Shown one piece after another: positions 24,736 through 34,229 of a stretch of DNA of 64,000 nt (its first letter is position 1; each line of letters starts with the position of its first letter). The position numbers and the translations under genes were made by a program. The DNA is from Podospora bellae-mahoneyi (taxonomy: Eukaryota; Ascomycota; Sordariomycetes; Sordariales; Podosporaceae), in the NCBI RefSeq assembly GCF_035222275.1, contig NC_085884.1:3968001-4032000 (forward strand). The letters run 5' to 3'. The notes below the pieces were generated by a model. The model was not told the origin of the DNA, did not search any database, and saw only the letters and a list, made by a program, of their open reading frames with translations.

Positions 24736-25370
24736 GTTGGGAGGAAGGAGACAGCCAGTATACTGAGAGCAGAAGATAATGAATTGATGATAAATAGAAG
24801 TAGGCTGGGTCTGGCTTGTCGAGAACAACAGCTATGAAAGCAAATAGGGGAGTATCGGCCAGACTTAAATATTTTAACTGCCTTCAGGCAAGGTGTGCTA
24901 TAGAAGTGAGGTTCAACTCGCAAGCAGCGTGCAGCCCATCGCTCACTCCTGAATAAAGCGTTCATTGGCGAGACGTGCTGCATCCCTTTTCAGCGGCTGT
25001 GGATACTCAAGTTGGATCGACATGCGGCCCACGCTAATAAATCCCACAGGCAGGAACATTGTTTCGGCAGCCTTGCCGTTCACACAAGTACATGCATATG
25101 CGCAAGGGTGGCAGCGGCTAGTTCAACTGGTGAAGGCCGCCCAATACGGATTGATTGCTGCATCGACAGCCATCAAATCTGCAGCCCTCTTCTCGTTTCG
25201 CAGCCGGCTACCCCGAATGCAGCCCATGTCAGCCAATTGAAAAAAAGCTGCCCACATCCTGCTGCCTGAATGGAAGGGCTCTGCATTGAACCGGGAAAAG
25301 TGTCACCGCTGTGGTAAGCGAGAATTTTCCCTACCTTGTTAGTCGTCGCATTTAATCTCACCTATCCCGC
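24736..25370. other. Intergenic region, presumed promoter of the two-gene group
   Basis: No supported gene. Overlapping short frames near 24.97-25.27 kb have no domain. Confidence 0.35.
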
Positions 25371-25620
25371 CCGTCGAATCCTGCCCACCCCCGCTTGTGA
25401 CTTCGAATCTCGCTATCCTGCCAGGGTGACCTCGAATCTCGTTTATACGTTTGTGGCTTCGAATCTCTCTTACCTCGCTCATAACCTTAAATCTCGCCCA
25501 CCCCCGCTTATAACTTCGAATCTCGCTATCCTGCCAGGGCGACCTCGAATCCCTCTTACCTCGCACGTAACCTCAAATCCCGCCCACCCCGCTCGTGACT
25601 TCGAAATCCTGCCCACTCCA
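25371..25620. repeat. Degenerate tandem repeat of 'cttcgaatctcgc...' units
   Basis: Imperfect units alternate: 'cccacccccgcttgtgactt', 'cgaatctcgctatcctgcca', 'gggtgacctcgaatc', 'tcttacctcgctcataac'. The larger composite recurs at about 25383-25440 and 25499-25553 (period about 116 bases) with scattered C/T differences. Copy edges are diffuse. Confidence 0.6.
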
Positions 25621-25643
25621 CCAGTGACCTCGATTTCGCTCAC

Positions 25644-25694
25644 TTGACCGCCTTGGGAACTTGACCGCCTTGGGAACTTGACCGCCTTGGGACT
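25644..25694. repeat. Three tandem copies of a 17-base unit
   Basis: Three near-identical copies of ttgaccgccttgggaac stand directly before the ATG of the pseudogene at 25705. The last copy diverges at its end (ttgggactc). Confidence 0.85.
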
Positions 25695-25704
25695 CTGTCG
25701 CATT

Positions 25705-26655
25705 ATGTCTGTCAATTTGCTGGAGGATATTGAGCGCGACTTGGACAAAATTAAAGAACTCTGGGATATCGATGTCCCAGATAGCACTCTCGACAGGATT
25801 TCGCAGAAACTCTCGTCACTGAAAGCCCAAGTTAGCGTCCAGAAATCGTTGTAAGCCACTACGAACTTACTGCGACAGCAACAGGTTAGAAAGGCCCTCC
25901 CTAACCAACGGGCAACGGGGGTAAAGCACTTAATTCGTTTCGTCTTTAGAAAGGAGAGTCGCGGAGGAGGTAAGTATAAGCAATTGCGAGATTAGGACTG
26001 TAATGCGCTGAAGTTTTTAGGCTTATCTTATTCGATTAAAGAAATCGTAAAGATAGAGGATGTAGAGTTTAAGCTTCTTCGAATACGTGGTCCGGAATTC
26101 TTCTATCGCCGTAAGCTTTCCTACCTTCTCTATTGCCCCGATATCGATAAAGCCGTTAATGCCATAGTCAATAATCCTAATAACGACGGGTCATACGATA
26201 AATTTATATAAGGTACTACATAAGGTAACTTAAAATAGGCTAGACGCTAACTGGGCCAGATTATATAACCACTCGACTATAGATGCGTAAGCGGAAATTT
26301 AATGCTGTTGAAAGTGATAGCGTAGCAGACAACTAGGCTGCAATGTGCGATAAAGCGGGGCCAAGTCAGGGTACGTTACCTCTCTCCGCTATACGATAGA
26401 GAGCTAATAGGAAAAGCGTCGATAGAGAAAGAGGCGGCAACGAAGCTATATAAGGGAAATATCTTTATTGTTAACAAAGATGACACTCAATATGCAGTGT
26501 CCAACGTTGATTATGTTGGGGAAATATGGTTGATAAATCCAGGAGGGGACTATAAAGCCTACGATAAGAAGAAAAGGTCGTTCCTCACGCTTTAGCTTTC
26601 GAGAGAAATGGGCGAAGAGTTAGCTAGACGGAGCAAACTAATGGTTAATACTTAA
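25705..26655 (+). pseudogene. Single-frame gene broken by RIP-type stops
   Basis: One frame runs 317 codons from ATG 25705 (MSVNLLEDIERDLDKIKELW) to TAA 26655. About nine internal stops occur, for example after VSVQKSL, GGGKYKQLRD, SYDKFI and KKRSFLTL. Almost all are TAA or TAG and sit where CAA or CAG (Gln) would read well, so C-to-T change explains them. Between them are long readable segments such as VEFKLLRIRGPEFFYRRKLS and GNIFIVNKDDTQYAVSNVDY with no frameshift. The N-terminal 45 residues predict an amphipathic helix. The family is not recognised. The gene once encoded a protein of about 316 residues; it cannot now, unless stops are suppressed. Confidence 0.6.
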
Positions 26656-26683
26656 AACTAATTACTTAAATGACTGGACTACA

Positions 26684-27451
26684 CTACATACCTAAATGGA
26701 GAATACTCTGCTGTTTAAGCGCGTGTTTGATATTATTAAAAGCATTAAACTTTAGATGAAGTGCGCCTGCGTTAAAAACATTATGCCCGTTGGCATATCG
26801 AGCATGCGTCTCATTTAACTTACATACGCGCGGCTCCCTATTTATAATTTCAAACTTCCAGCCCGTCTGCCTTGTTGGGACACACCCGTCTACGCTCGAA
26901 GCATCCAGTATGATAGTTCCCTGCGGGAGTACGAGTTCAAGTATGTGGCCGGGATATGGATCGATGACTTGCAGTCCGATAAATGTTATTAAGTTGTGTG
27001 CGTTCAGAAAACCGGCGAGCTCGGCGAGGAAGCAATCACGGACTTGAGAGAGATCTGGCACGGGCCCTGCCTAATACTCGTATGGATGAAAGCCGTGTTC
27101 GGTGAGAAGGAATATATGCCCATACACGTTGTTAAAATCTATCGCCTGGAACGCAGTAGCGTTGGCCCAGCGGCAGTGAGGCGTCTCGTGATTAACCCTA
27201 AGCAGAACTGTTTTGTCGGGGACAGCGAAGTGCGCATGAGCCAGGTGTATGCCGAATATTCTGTCGGCGCGGTTCCGGACGAAGAGCGTGGTAAGGTCGT
27301 GTATGTGTGACTCGAGGATCTCCGGCTGTTGCGAATCGTCCGGAAGTCGGTTGTAACTAGGGAGGTTAGTTGCGGTTGTCAGAACTTCATGAAGATTGTA
27401 ATACTGTACATATTGCGGCTCTTCTCCAGGTCTTCCTCCCTCAAGGCCTTG
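26684..27451 (-). pseudogene. Unknown fungal protein with one internal TAG
   Basis: A frame of 256 codons on the minus strand is open from 27451 to the stop at 26684 except for one TAG at about 27072-27070 (HPYEY-stop-AGPVPDL). Conserved-looking segments are HIHDLTTLFVRNRADRIFGIHLAHAHF, ANATAFQAIDFNNVYGHIF, ELVLPQGTIILDASSVDGCVPTR and GHNVFNAGALHL. I recall fungal homologues with Gln at the TAG position, so CAG-to-TAG is likely. No ATG is found near the upstream end; exon 1 must lie further right or is lost (an alternative frame at 27379-27621 looks coding too). The spacing and strand match the two genes to the left. If the TAG is read through or edited, the gene could still work. Confidence 0.5.
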
Positions 27452-28680
27452 TTAAGGCCAGGAACTCCCGCACTATAAGCCATAGATCGTACTGACTTTG
27501 CAGGCGGTACAGGACTACGACGAGCACGAAAAGGGATGGTTTGGGAAAGATAGAACTGGTCAATGATGGCCGCGATTCGGCAGTTATATACGTCAGCGGT
27601 GTGGAAAAGAACGACAAACATCTATCTAATTGGTCAAACCGTCCCACCAAGATGCTTTAGGCTAAGGTCATCGGATCATGTATTTCGCGCACGTTCGAAT
27701 ATGCCGCAGCATGTGGCAGCCACGCCTACTGTGCAGTCGAGAGTGGAGTTGTGGCACATGAGGTAGCTCGCCCGCTGGATGTGACACGGAATAAAAGCCG
27801 GCGACGTTAGGCAGAAGCCCTCAGATCGCTAGGCATCCTGGTCGGCTTCGGAAGAATTAGTTTCCGGCGAAGAAAATGAGCGATTTGGCCCGCTCGTATT
27901 AGCTTTCGCCTGCTTTTTGGCCTCACTTTTGATGCCGACGTCCTCGTCACACACATTCTGACCTTGACTCGGAAGCTGCATCTGTAAGCGGTCTGCGCCC
28001 CGATTCGTCACATGACTTTTCTTTCAAGGTTAGACCGTTCCCCTTATCCTTTATCGTTATCGATATCAGCCCATCGCACAAGTAGTTCACGGACGTCAGA
28101 GCCTGCTTACTCCTCACAGCGTCCCTGGCTCAATAAAGCAAGCCAGACAGGGAAACGGCCTTCCTCGAAGAATATCCTCTCGACAGCCCGACGGTTCGAT
28201 ATAAACTGCATGCAGGTAGAATTGGCAGCAGTTGTAGTTTGCAGGGAAAACATTCGGAGTTGATCAAACACGCGACATGATGGACAGAACTGGATGAAAT
28301 GGATCAGGCACACGGCAACCCTCATAAGGATCCTTATCGTGCCAGACCGCGCAGTTGAGCGACGAATAGCAGTTCTTCTTCCAGTCCTCAATTTGGCACC
28401 GGCAGGACTTTGTATCCAGTGTGTTGGCCGACATCTCGTTTAATCAAGAGGTGTTATTTGGGGGTTTTGGAAGAAAAGGGAGGGGGGGGGCGAGACCGAA
28501 CGGAAGCAGTGGCACATGCATGGCTCGTTTATGAGTGGCGCTATGGTTCGGAAATAGTTCAGTATAAGGACAAACCGATATTGTCAATAGTTATGAAGTG
28601 TATCTATCCAACCGCCCCCAGACCAGGTTTGTTCATTTCAGGACCTAATTCTTACTTTTCTGAGTTTGCAAAAGGACCCC
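27452..28680. other. Region with gene debris, including a segment shared with 62.2 kb
   Basis: Several short frames overlap on both strands; none is convincing. The segment at about 28235-28312 is nearly identical to about 62208-62290 (both contain gtttgcagggaaaacattcg and gatcaaacacgcgacatgat), one with a one-base shift relative to the other. A purine run ends in gggagggggggg near 28480-28490. Confidence 0.45.
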
Positions 28681-28811
28681 ATGGTGGGACAGCGAGGAAC
28701 CCCCGAAGATTCCAGCCACCCAGACACCATATCGACCCACCGTGTCCCCAGGTTTGAGAAACAGAATCTTTGTTCGAGGTTTTTGTTCGACAATGAGTAG
28801 AATCTTTCCAG

Positions 28812-29702
28812 TCTCCACCTATTGATACTGCACCTATCCAGTGCGTCGGTTGCACCAAGTCCGGAAGGTACTGTACTGGTATCACTCAGGAGAAGCTTCA
28901 ATGTGGGTGTCTGGTTACCCTTAACGTTTCTCGAAACCATCCTGACAATAAGGTACATATAGGTATTAAGTGTGAAGAGGAAGATCGCTATTGCTTTTTG
29001 CCGCTACCATCACACTTCCACAGCGCTTTCTCGGGCGCCGACAGCAATACGGACGATGCGCTCTGGACATATCATTACCTGTTCTTCTCCAGGCTTACGC
29101 CCCCTGGCCCCACCCAGAAAGAGCTCCTCGATGCAGTCTACCGTGCTTGCCAAGCTTGTCTTGCCACGCTCTACGCTATACTGTCTCTATGTCCACACTC
29201 TGAAAGCCAGGATCTGGCTGAGAGAAGCGCTTTGTATCATGCTCAAGCACAGAACGGCGCTGAAGAGAGCATTTGGATCCCGTTTTCTGGCTTTGTTCGG
29301 TCTTTCATGGAAGGGAGTGTTTCAGTACAGCATATGTCCACCTTCTGGTATAAGTTGCGAGAAGCGGAATATATCCCGCCATACATCTTCGAGTTCGTAT
29401 TGCGCAATGTGCGTATATACAACTTTGCCACTGATATTATTCCAATGAATGTGGATTATTCGAGTTTCCGCAGCTCACCACCGACACCTGTTCTTGACAG
29501 CGAATGTATGCAGTTCCTCCCTTGGATCTGCGAACTCCGGAAGGGACCGCTGGATAGCGGAGGTTACTATGTTTGGAAAGACATGACTGCTTCAAAGGTC
29601 AAGCGTCACATGGGCCCTGAACTTGAGCCATACCTTGGGGCACTCGATATACATATCGCTCAGCTATGTTCGCAGTTGTATCAGCATCAGCTGAAACCTT
29701 AA
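28812..29702 (+). CDS. Cys-rich unknown protein, 5' end unresolved
   Basis: A frame of 297 codons begins after a likely acceptor (tttccag, 28811) and ends at TAA 29702. It starts with a Cys-rich part (QCVGCTKSGRYC, QCGCLVTLNVS, KCEEEDRYCF) that could bind metal, and continues with a helical domain (LLDAVYRACQACLATLYAIL, FVRSFMEGSVSVQHMSTFWY, YIPPYIFEFVLRNVRIYNFA) and ends in LDIHIAQLCSQLYQHQLKP. There is no ATG in this frame; an ATG at 28681 could start exon 1 (MVGQRGTPEDSS) but I could not find a donor that keeps frame with certainty. The family is not recognised. Confidence 0.5.
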   Translation, partial: SPPIDTAPIQCVGCTKSGRYCTGITQEKLQCGCLVTLNVSRNHPDNKVHIGIKCEEEDRYCFLPLPSHFHSAFSGADSNTDDALWTYHYLFFSRLTPPGPTQKELLDAVYRACQACLATLYAILSLCPHSESQDLAERSALYHAQAQNGAEESIWIPFSGFVRSFMEGSVSVQHMSTFWYKLREAEYIPPYIFEFVLRNVRIYNFATDIIPMNVDYSSFRSSPPTPVLDSECMQFLPWICELRKGPLDSGGYYVWKDMTASKVKRHMGPELEPYLGALDIHIAQLCSQLYQHQLKP

Positions 29703-30728
29703 ACCTGGTATAGTTTTTCGGCAGCATCTTTTAAACGTTCTATATATTATTATTATTATTCCTACACCGATGTATCCTGGAAAGAGTGTGCCGGTTCTTT
29801 TATCACTATATACATAGGAAAACCATAACGTTCTATATATTGCAAAATCAAGAAGCTTTAAAAGTTCTATAGGTAACCTTTCACATCTTTCACACCTTCT
29901 TACTAGGTATTTTAAACTTTCATCTTTTTCGCTTATTTTATATTACGCTTTTAGCGTTTCAACTACTTAGCGCCTTAGGCGGATTTCCTTTCTTTTGCAC
30001 TTTTGTGGTTATTGCCATTTCGGACTTTTGCCGCTCGCACCCCCGTCTGTTTCAACCGGATATAGTGAAGGGAGAGGCTATACAGAGACACGGTACCTTT
30101 AAGAGAGGTGCTGGGCTGACGAGCTGTGTGGAAAGGGCCTACTGTGCGGAGAGGGGTATCTGGAGAGAAGACTGAGATGTATCGTGGGAGCTATTAATAT
30201 AGGAATACATAGGTCTGGATTTAGGTTAAGGGCAAAGCTAGGGAATACCTATTATTAAGCTGAGGGGGGTGCTCGTGCAAGCAGAGGCTACAATTTAATC
30301 CAAGAGCCCATGGATATATGGATTTAAGGGAAATAATAATCTTACTCTTTTTTCCTCTCTGCCAGAACATTGAACCCTCTGCCAGAACCCACCATTCGCG
30401 TCAGTGCTGTCTCCAAATCTGAGTGCCGGGCCAACATACCGTTCGAGATGGAAGTATGGCTTCTAGTTCCAGAGGAGGAGACTCGTCTGGTTAAGATTAT
30501 GCCAATGCCAGACTTAATAGACGCAAGATTAGACCTATCATCTATACACTTTACTTCTCGAGAGGTAGATCGAAGGTTCCCGAACCACTTCAGAAATTTG
30601 GCATGCATCAATATCACTTGGGAAATCACGGTCCAAAAGTCGAATGCAGACGTCTACTTATAGCCTCTTCATCTATACTTCGTGGCCAACGCTATATGCA
30701 TAGACGAGGAGAACAATTCTATGGAGGT
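29703..30728. other. Gene-poor stretch
   Basis: No strongly supported gene. A plus-strand frame at 30370-30663 (MEVWLLVPEEETRL, ending before the repeat) could be a remnant but starts without ATG support and has no known domain. Confidence 0.35.
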
Positions 30729-30811
30729 TATGGCTAATTCGGTATCTTCCCATATTTTCGTAGTTAATCTGTAAACCGATTCACAGGGCAAGTATATATA
30801 TAAAATCCTGT
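30729..30811. repeat. Least mutated copy of the 'attcggtatcttcc' repeat, cut by an LTR
   Basis: It shares about 80 bases with 20774-20860 (tagttaatctgtaaaccgat, gggcaagtatatatataaaa). At 30811 it is interrupted by the LTR at 30812, while the copy at 20774 continues for another 100 bases. C/G bases here read T/A in the other copy, as RIP predicts. Confidence 0.65.
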
Positions 30812-31231
30812 TGTCACAACCCTGGTACAGGACGGGTTGTGGGGCCACGGGAATAGGGGCCAATCGGAGGAACGTACGAAAATAGCCAATCACAGTAAGG
30901 GACGACTGATCAGTGTGCCAAGGGCACTGAGCAGACGGAGCGGAGTGCTTAGTCTGATCAAGGCACTGAGCAAACTGAGCAGTCGTGATCAGTGTACCAA
31001 GGGCACTAAGCAAGAAGTAAATATGGCTTGGCACCAGGTCTATATATACGGAGGAACTGGCTGGTATAGATAGGCAGTTCCGCAGTATGCAATTCAAGTT
31101 GTAGTTACAGTATTTTGTGATTACATTGAGACATCTTGTCGTACACTGTTTAGCTGTACCGAACCAGGATTATTCAGAAGCAGCCTTTAACCGGTATCCC
31201 TTTCAGAGGTTCTGGATAGGGGTTCGTTATA
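30812..31231 (+). repeat. 420-bp LTR, copy C (best preserved)
   Basis: It begins TGTCACAACCCTGG and ends in the RIP form ggttcgttata. It contains two copies of a 26-base direct repeat starting gatcagtgtgccaagg, at 30908 and 30987. A TATA-like ggtctatatatacgg lies at 31037-31051. Five-base flanks (cctgt left, tataa right) do not match, so it is not a simple solo LTR; it is probably the 5' LTR of an element whose interior follows, or the result of recombination. Confidence 0.75.
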
Positions 31232-32431
31232 TATAATTATTTAATTAACGTTTAATCGTTTACGTAAAAGCTTATTAAAGCTAATAAAATTAGCTTACTT
31301 AAATAAATAATTATTAAACCAAGCTACTTACGTAAGAGTTTACTAAAATTAATAGGACGGGCTTATTTAATATTATTATTTATTATACAGTCGCTCGATT
31401 AATATTTAATTATTTATATAAAGGGTATATTAAAGTTAATAAAGCCGGCCTATCTAGCGCCCGCTACTCGATTTAATTAACGTATAAAAAATCGTTTACG
31501 TAAGTTTAATCGATAAGTAAACGTTATTAATATTTATTAAAAAAGTTAAGGATAAAGTAATAATAGAAAGGCTATTCGTTATTCGTAGTAGCGAAAATAT
31601 TTATACTTTTTATCTTTATTATCGAAGAAATATTTAATAATAATAAAAAACCGAAGGACGGTTAGGTAGTTTAGGTAAGGGTAATATTATATTCTTTTAG
31701 ATCGCCGAGAAGATTAATTATAGATAGTAATACACTATAAGGTATTATATATAAAAATATAAGGTATTTATTTACTTTCTTTATAATAAAATAGTAATAT
31801 AGAATTAGTATAGTATTATAATTTAAAAAATAAAAGAAACGTAAAGGACTATTTAGGGCTAGACCGGGCGATATAACGAATCTTTATATATAATAATTAA
31901 GATATTAACGATTATAATTTTTATTATATATTACGGAATTATTTATTTATATTAATTAATTCTTTATATTAAATATTAGTAGGGATAAGGTTAGCTTAAT
32001 ACGTAATAAAATATAAAAAATATTAGTTTTAAGTTATATTAAGTTTAAATATAATTTAGAATATAATTGTAAATATACCTTTTATTATCGATATAACTTT
32101 AATAATAAGCCTCTTACTTTATTTCGCTAGTTTATTAAGTATTATAGTATTAAAATATATATTCCTAGCTTAAACGAATAAACGATTTCTAATTATACCA
32201 CCGAAATTTACGTCACATATCTAATAAAACTCAAGGGTATTATAGCGTGGCAGTAAAGGATAGGATTACTATTATAATTAACTAACACTATAAAATACTC
32301 GAGGGTACTTGGCAGTATAGTAAGACGAGTATTCGGGAAGGATTTTAGTATATAATCGTTCGGTTAGGATAGACTCGAAAGACTTTATTAATATATAATT
32401 ATAATAATAATATATAATTCCGTTTAAACAA

Positions 32432-32603
32432 GTGTCGAAGCGGTAAGTCTAAAAGCGGCGAGGCTAAAAGCAGTAAGTGTGAAAGCTGTAAGTATAAAAG
32501 CGGTGAGGGTAAAAGCGGTGAGGGTAAAAGCGGTGAGGGTGAAAGCGGTGAGGGTGAAAGCAGTGAGGGTGAAAGCGGTGAGTCTAAAAGCGGCGAGTCT
32601 AAA
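32432..32603. repeat. Minisatellite of about 12 units of 15 bases
   Basis: The unit is close to gtgagggtaaaagcg, with variants gtgagggtgaaagcg, gtaagtctaaaagcg and gcgaggctaaaagca. Central copies are most alike and outer copies diverge. The 15-base period is divisible by three and open in at least one frame. It keeps GC within an AT-rich surround, likely because each unit is too short, or too poor in CpA, for efficient RIP. Confidence 0.9.
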
Positions 32604-32959
32604 CTGCTCCTACTTTACTAAAAGTAGTTTGAGGTAGCAGAATCCTTATCTAATCTACCTAAATATTTGTCTTGCCTTTTACGCGAGTTACTATAGCTAA
32701 CTTCTTTATAAATAAAGTATATACTAAAAGGTATCTTCCTCCGAAATAAAGTACTAAGGCCTTCCATATAGCTACCTACGATCTCCTAATCGATTTTTTT
32801 AGGTCCTTAAATCGTTTCTTTAGACCGCGCTATTATAGTTAACCCAATAGCAGGCCGCGCTATATGTAGGGCGTAGGATACCCCTAACCTATCGTTAAGG
32901 AAATTAGGGGATAACTAATTAGGGATAAATAGAAGTGTTATGGCGTTAAGGTTTATAAG

Positions 32960-33100
32960 TACTTTATAAGATATAATGTACTAAGAGTAATTAAAGGTAT
33001 AGCACGACGAGTACTTCGTAGGATATAATATGCTAGGAGTGATTAGAGGGATAGTACGATAAGTATACTATAGAATATAATATATTAGGAGTGATCGGGG
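32960..33100. repeat. Direct repeat, three units of about 53 bases
   Basis: Units are marked by gatataatgtactaagagtaa (32968), gatataatatgctaggagtg (33021) and gaatataatatattaggagtg (33073). They lie just left of the LTR-like segment and may be the divergent 5' part of a variant LTR. Confidence 0.65.
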
Positions 33101-33127
33101 CCGTAGTAGGGCGAGAACCTTACGGTC

Positions 33128-33324
33128 CTAAGGTCTATATATACGGAGGAACTGGCTAGTGTAGATAGACAGTTCTATAGTATATAATTTAAGCTTATAT
33201 TTACGGTATTTTATATTTATATCGAGATATTTTATTATATATTATTTAGCTATACCGAACTAATTATTAAAAGTTACCTTTAACCCGTATCCCTTTCAGA
33301 GGTTCTATATAAAGATTCGTTATA
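33128..33324 (+). repeat. LTR-like segment, copy D (3' half only)
   Basis: From ctaaggtctatatatacgg to agattcgttata it aligns with the right half of LTR copies A-C. Left of 33128 the sequence is different. It could be a variant LTR starting near 32936 (tgttatgg), about 390 bases in all. Confidence 0.6.
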
Positions 33325-34229
33325 CGCGCTAAAGGCTTTACTCGATAGATATATCGATAATCGTTTTATCGGATATATATATATTTCTATTTATCCTTAT
33401 TTTTTAGGAACTTCGAGTTATACTTAAAAATTAAATTTCTAAAAATCGCTCGGAGTAAGGATAGGATTTATTTTTAAATAAATATACTTAACGTTAGTTT
33501 TAATATTACTACGTTAAGCGACTTTCCATTAAACTATTATTTTAAATATATTCGAGGTTATTTTTATAATATTTATTACTTTCTTAATTACTTACTCGAA
33601 AAAATAGTAATATATATTTATTTACTTAATCGACCTATTCGGCTACTTAGCTAGCTCGTTCGGTAGGGCTAAATTATTTAGCGATTAGGCGACTCGGGGG
33701 TTAACGAAATTCGGAAATTAGGGGTAAGTCGAAATATTATTAAGGTTACTATATTACTTTATTACTATCGTAGGTATTAAAGAAACGCTATATAATTACC
33801 TCTTTAAAATTTTTAAACTTTATTCGCGCTTAATACACTATAGTTCCGAGAGACTATATATTTATAGGAATATACGCCGGTAAGTAAATTAATTAAGCTT
33901 TCTCGGGTAGGTAAAAGTAATTACCGTAAAGACTTTAGGGTCCCTAAACTGCGAAGTAATTACGGTATAAAGTAATACCTAAGGAAAGTAAATATAAGTA
34001 ACTATACCCTATTAATAAAATTATAGATATTAAATTATAGGGATTTACGCCTAGAGAAAAAGTATAATAAACTAGTTTATTAAACTTTAACTATTTAGTT
34101 TAAACTTAAATTTAATAAAGGAATAAAAAGTTAATTTTAAAAATACCGCGAAGGAAGCCCTTTATAAATATAAAAGACCTCTTATCGATCCCTATAACTT
34201 TTATTGGTTTAATAGCCTATAATAATTTA

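Larger units (their letters stand above)
31232..34200. repeat. AT-rich RIP block, left part
   Basis: Stop-saturated on all frames. It contains a G/C-richer island with a minisatellite (32432-32603), a 53-base direct repeat (about 32960-33100) and a partial LTR (33128-33324). No coding domain was read in 31.2-32.4 or 33.3-34.2 kb. Confidence 0.6.

Noticed and set aside
32432-32603. Array with regular spacing considered as CRISPR
   Set aside because: Units are directly adjacent 15-mers without spacers, in a eukaryotic genome.
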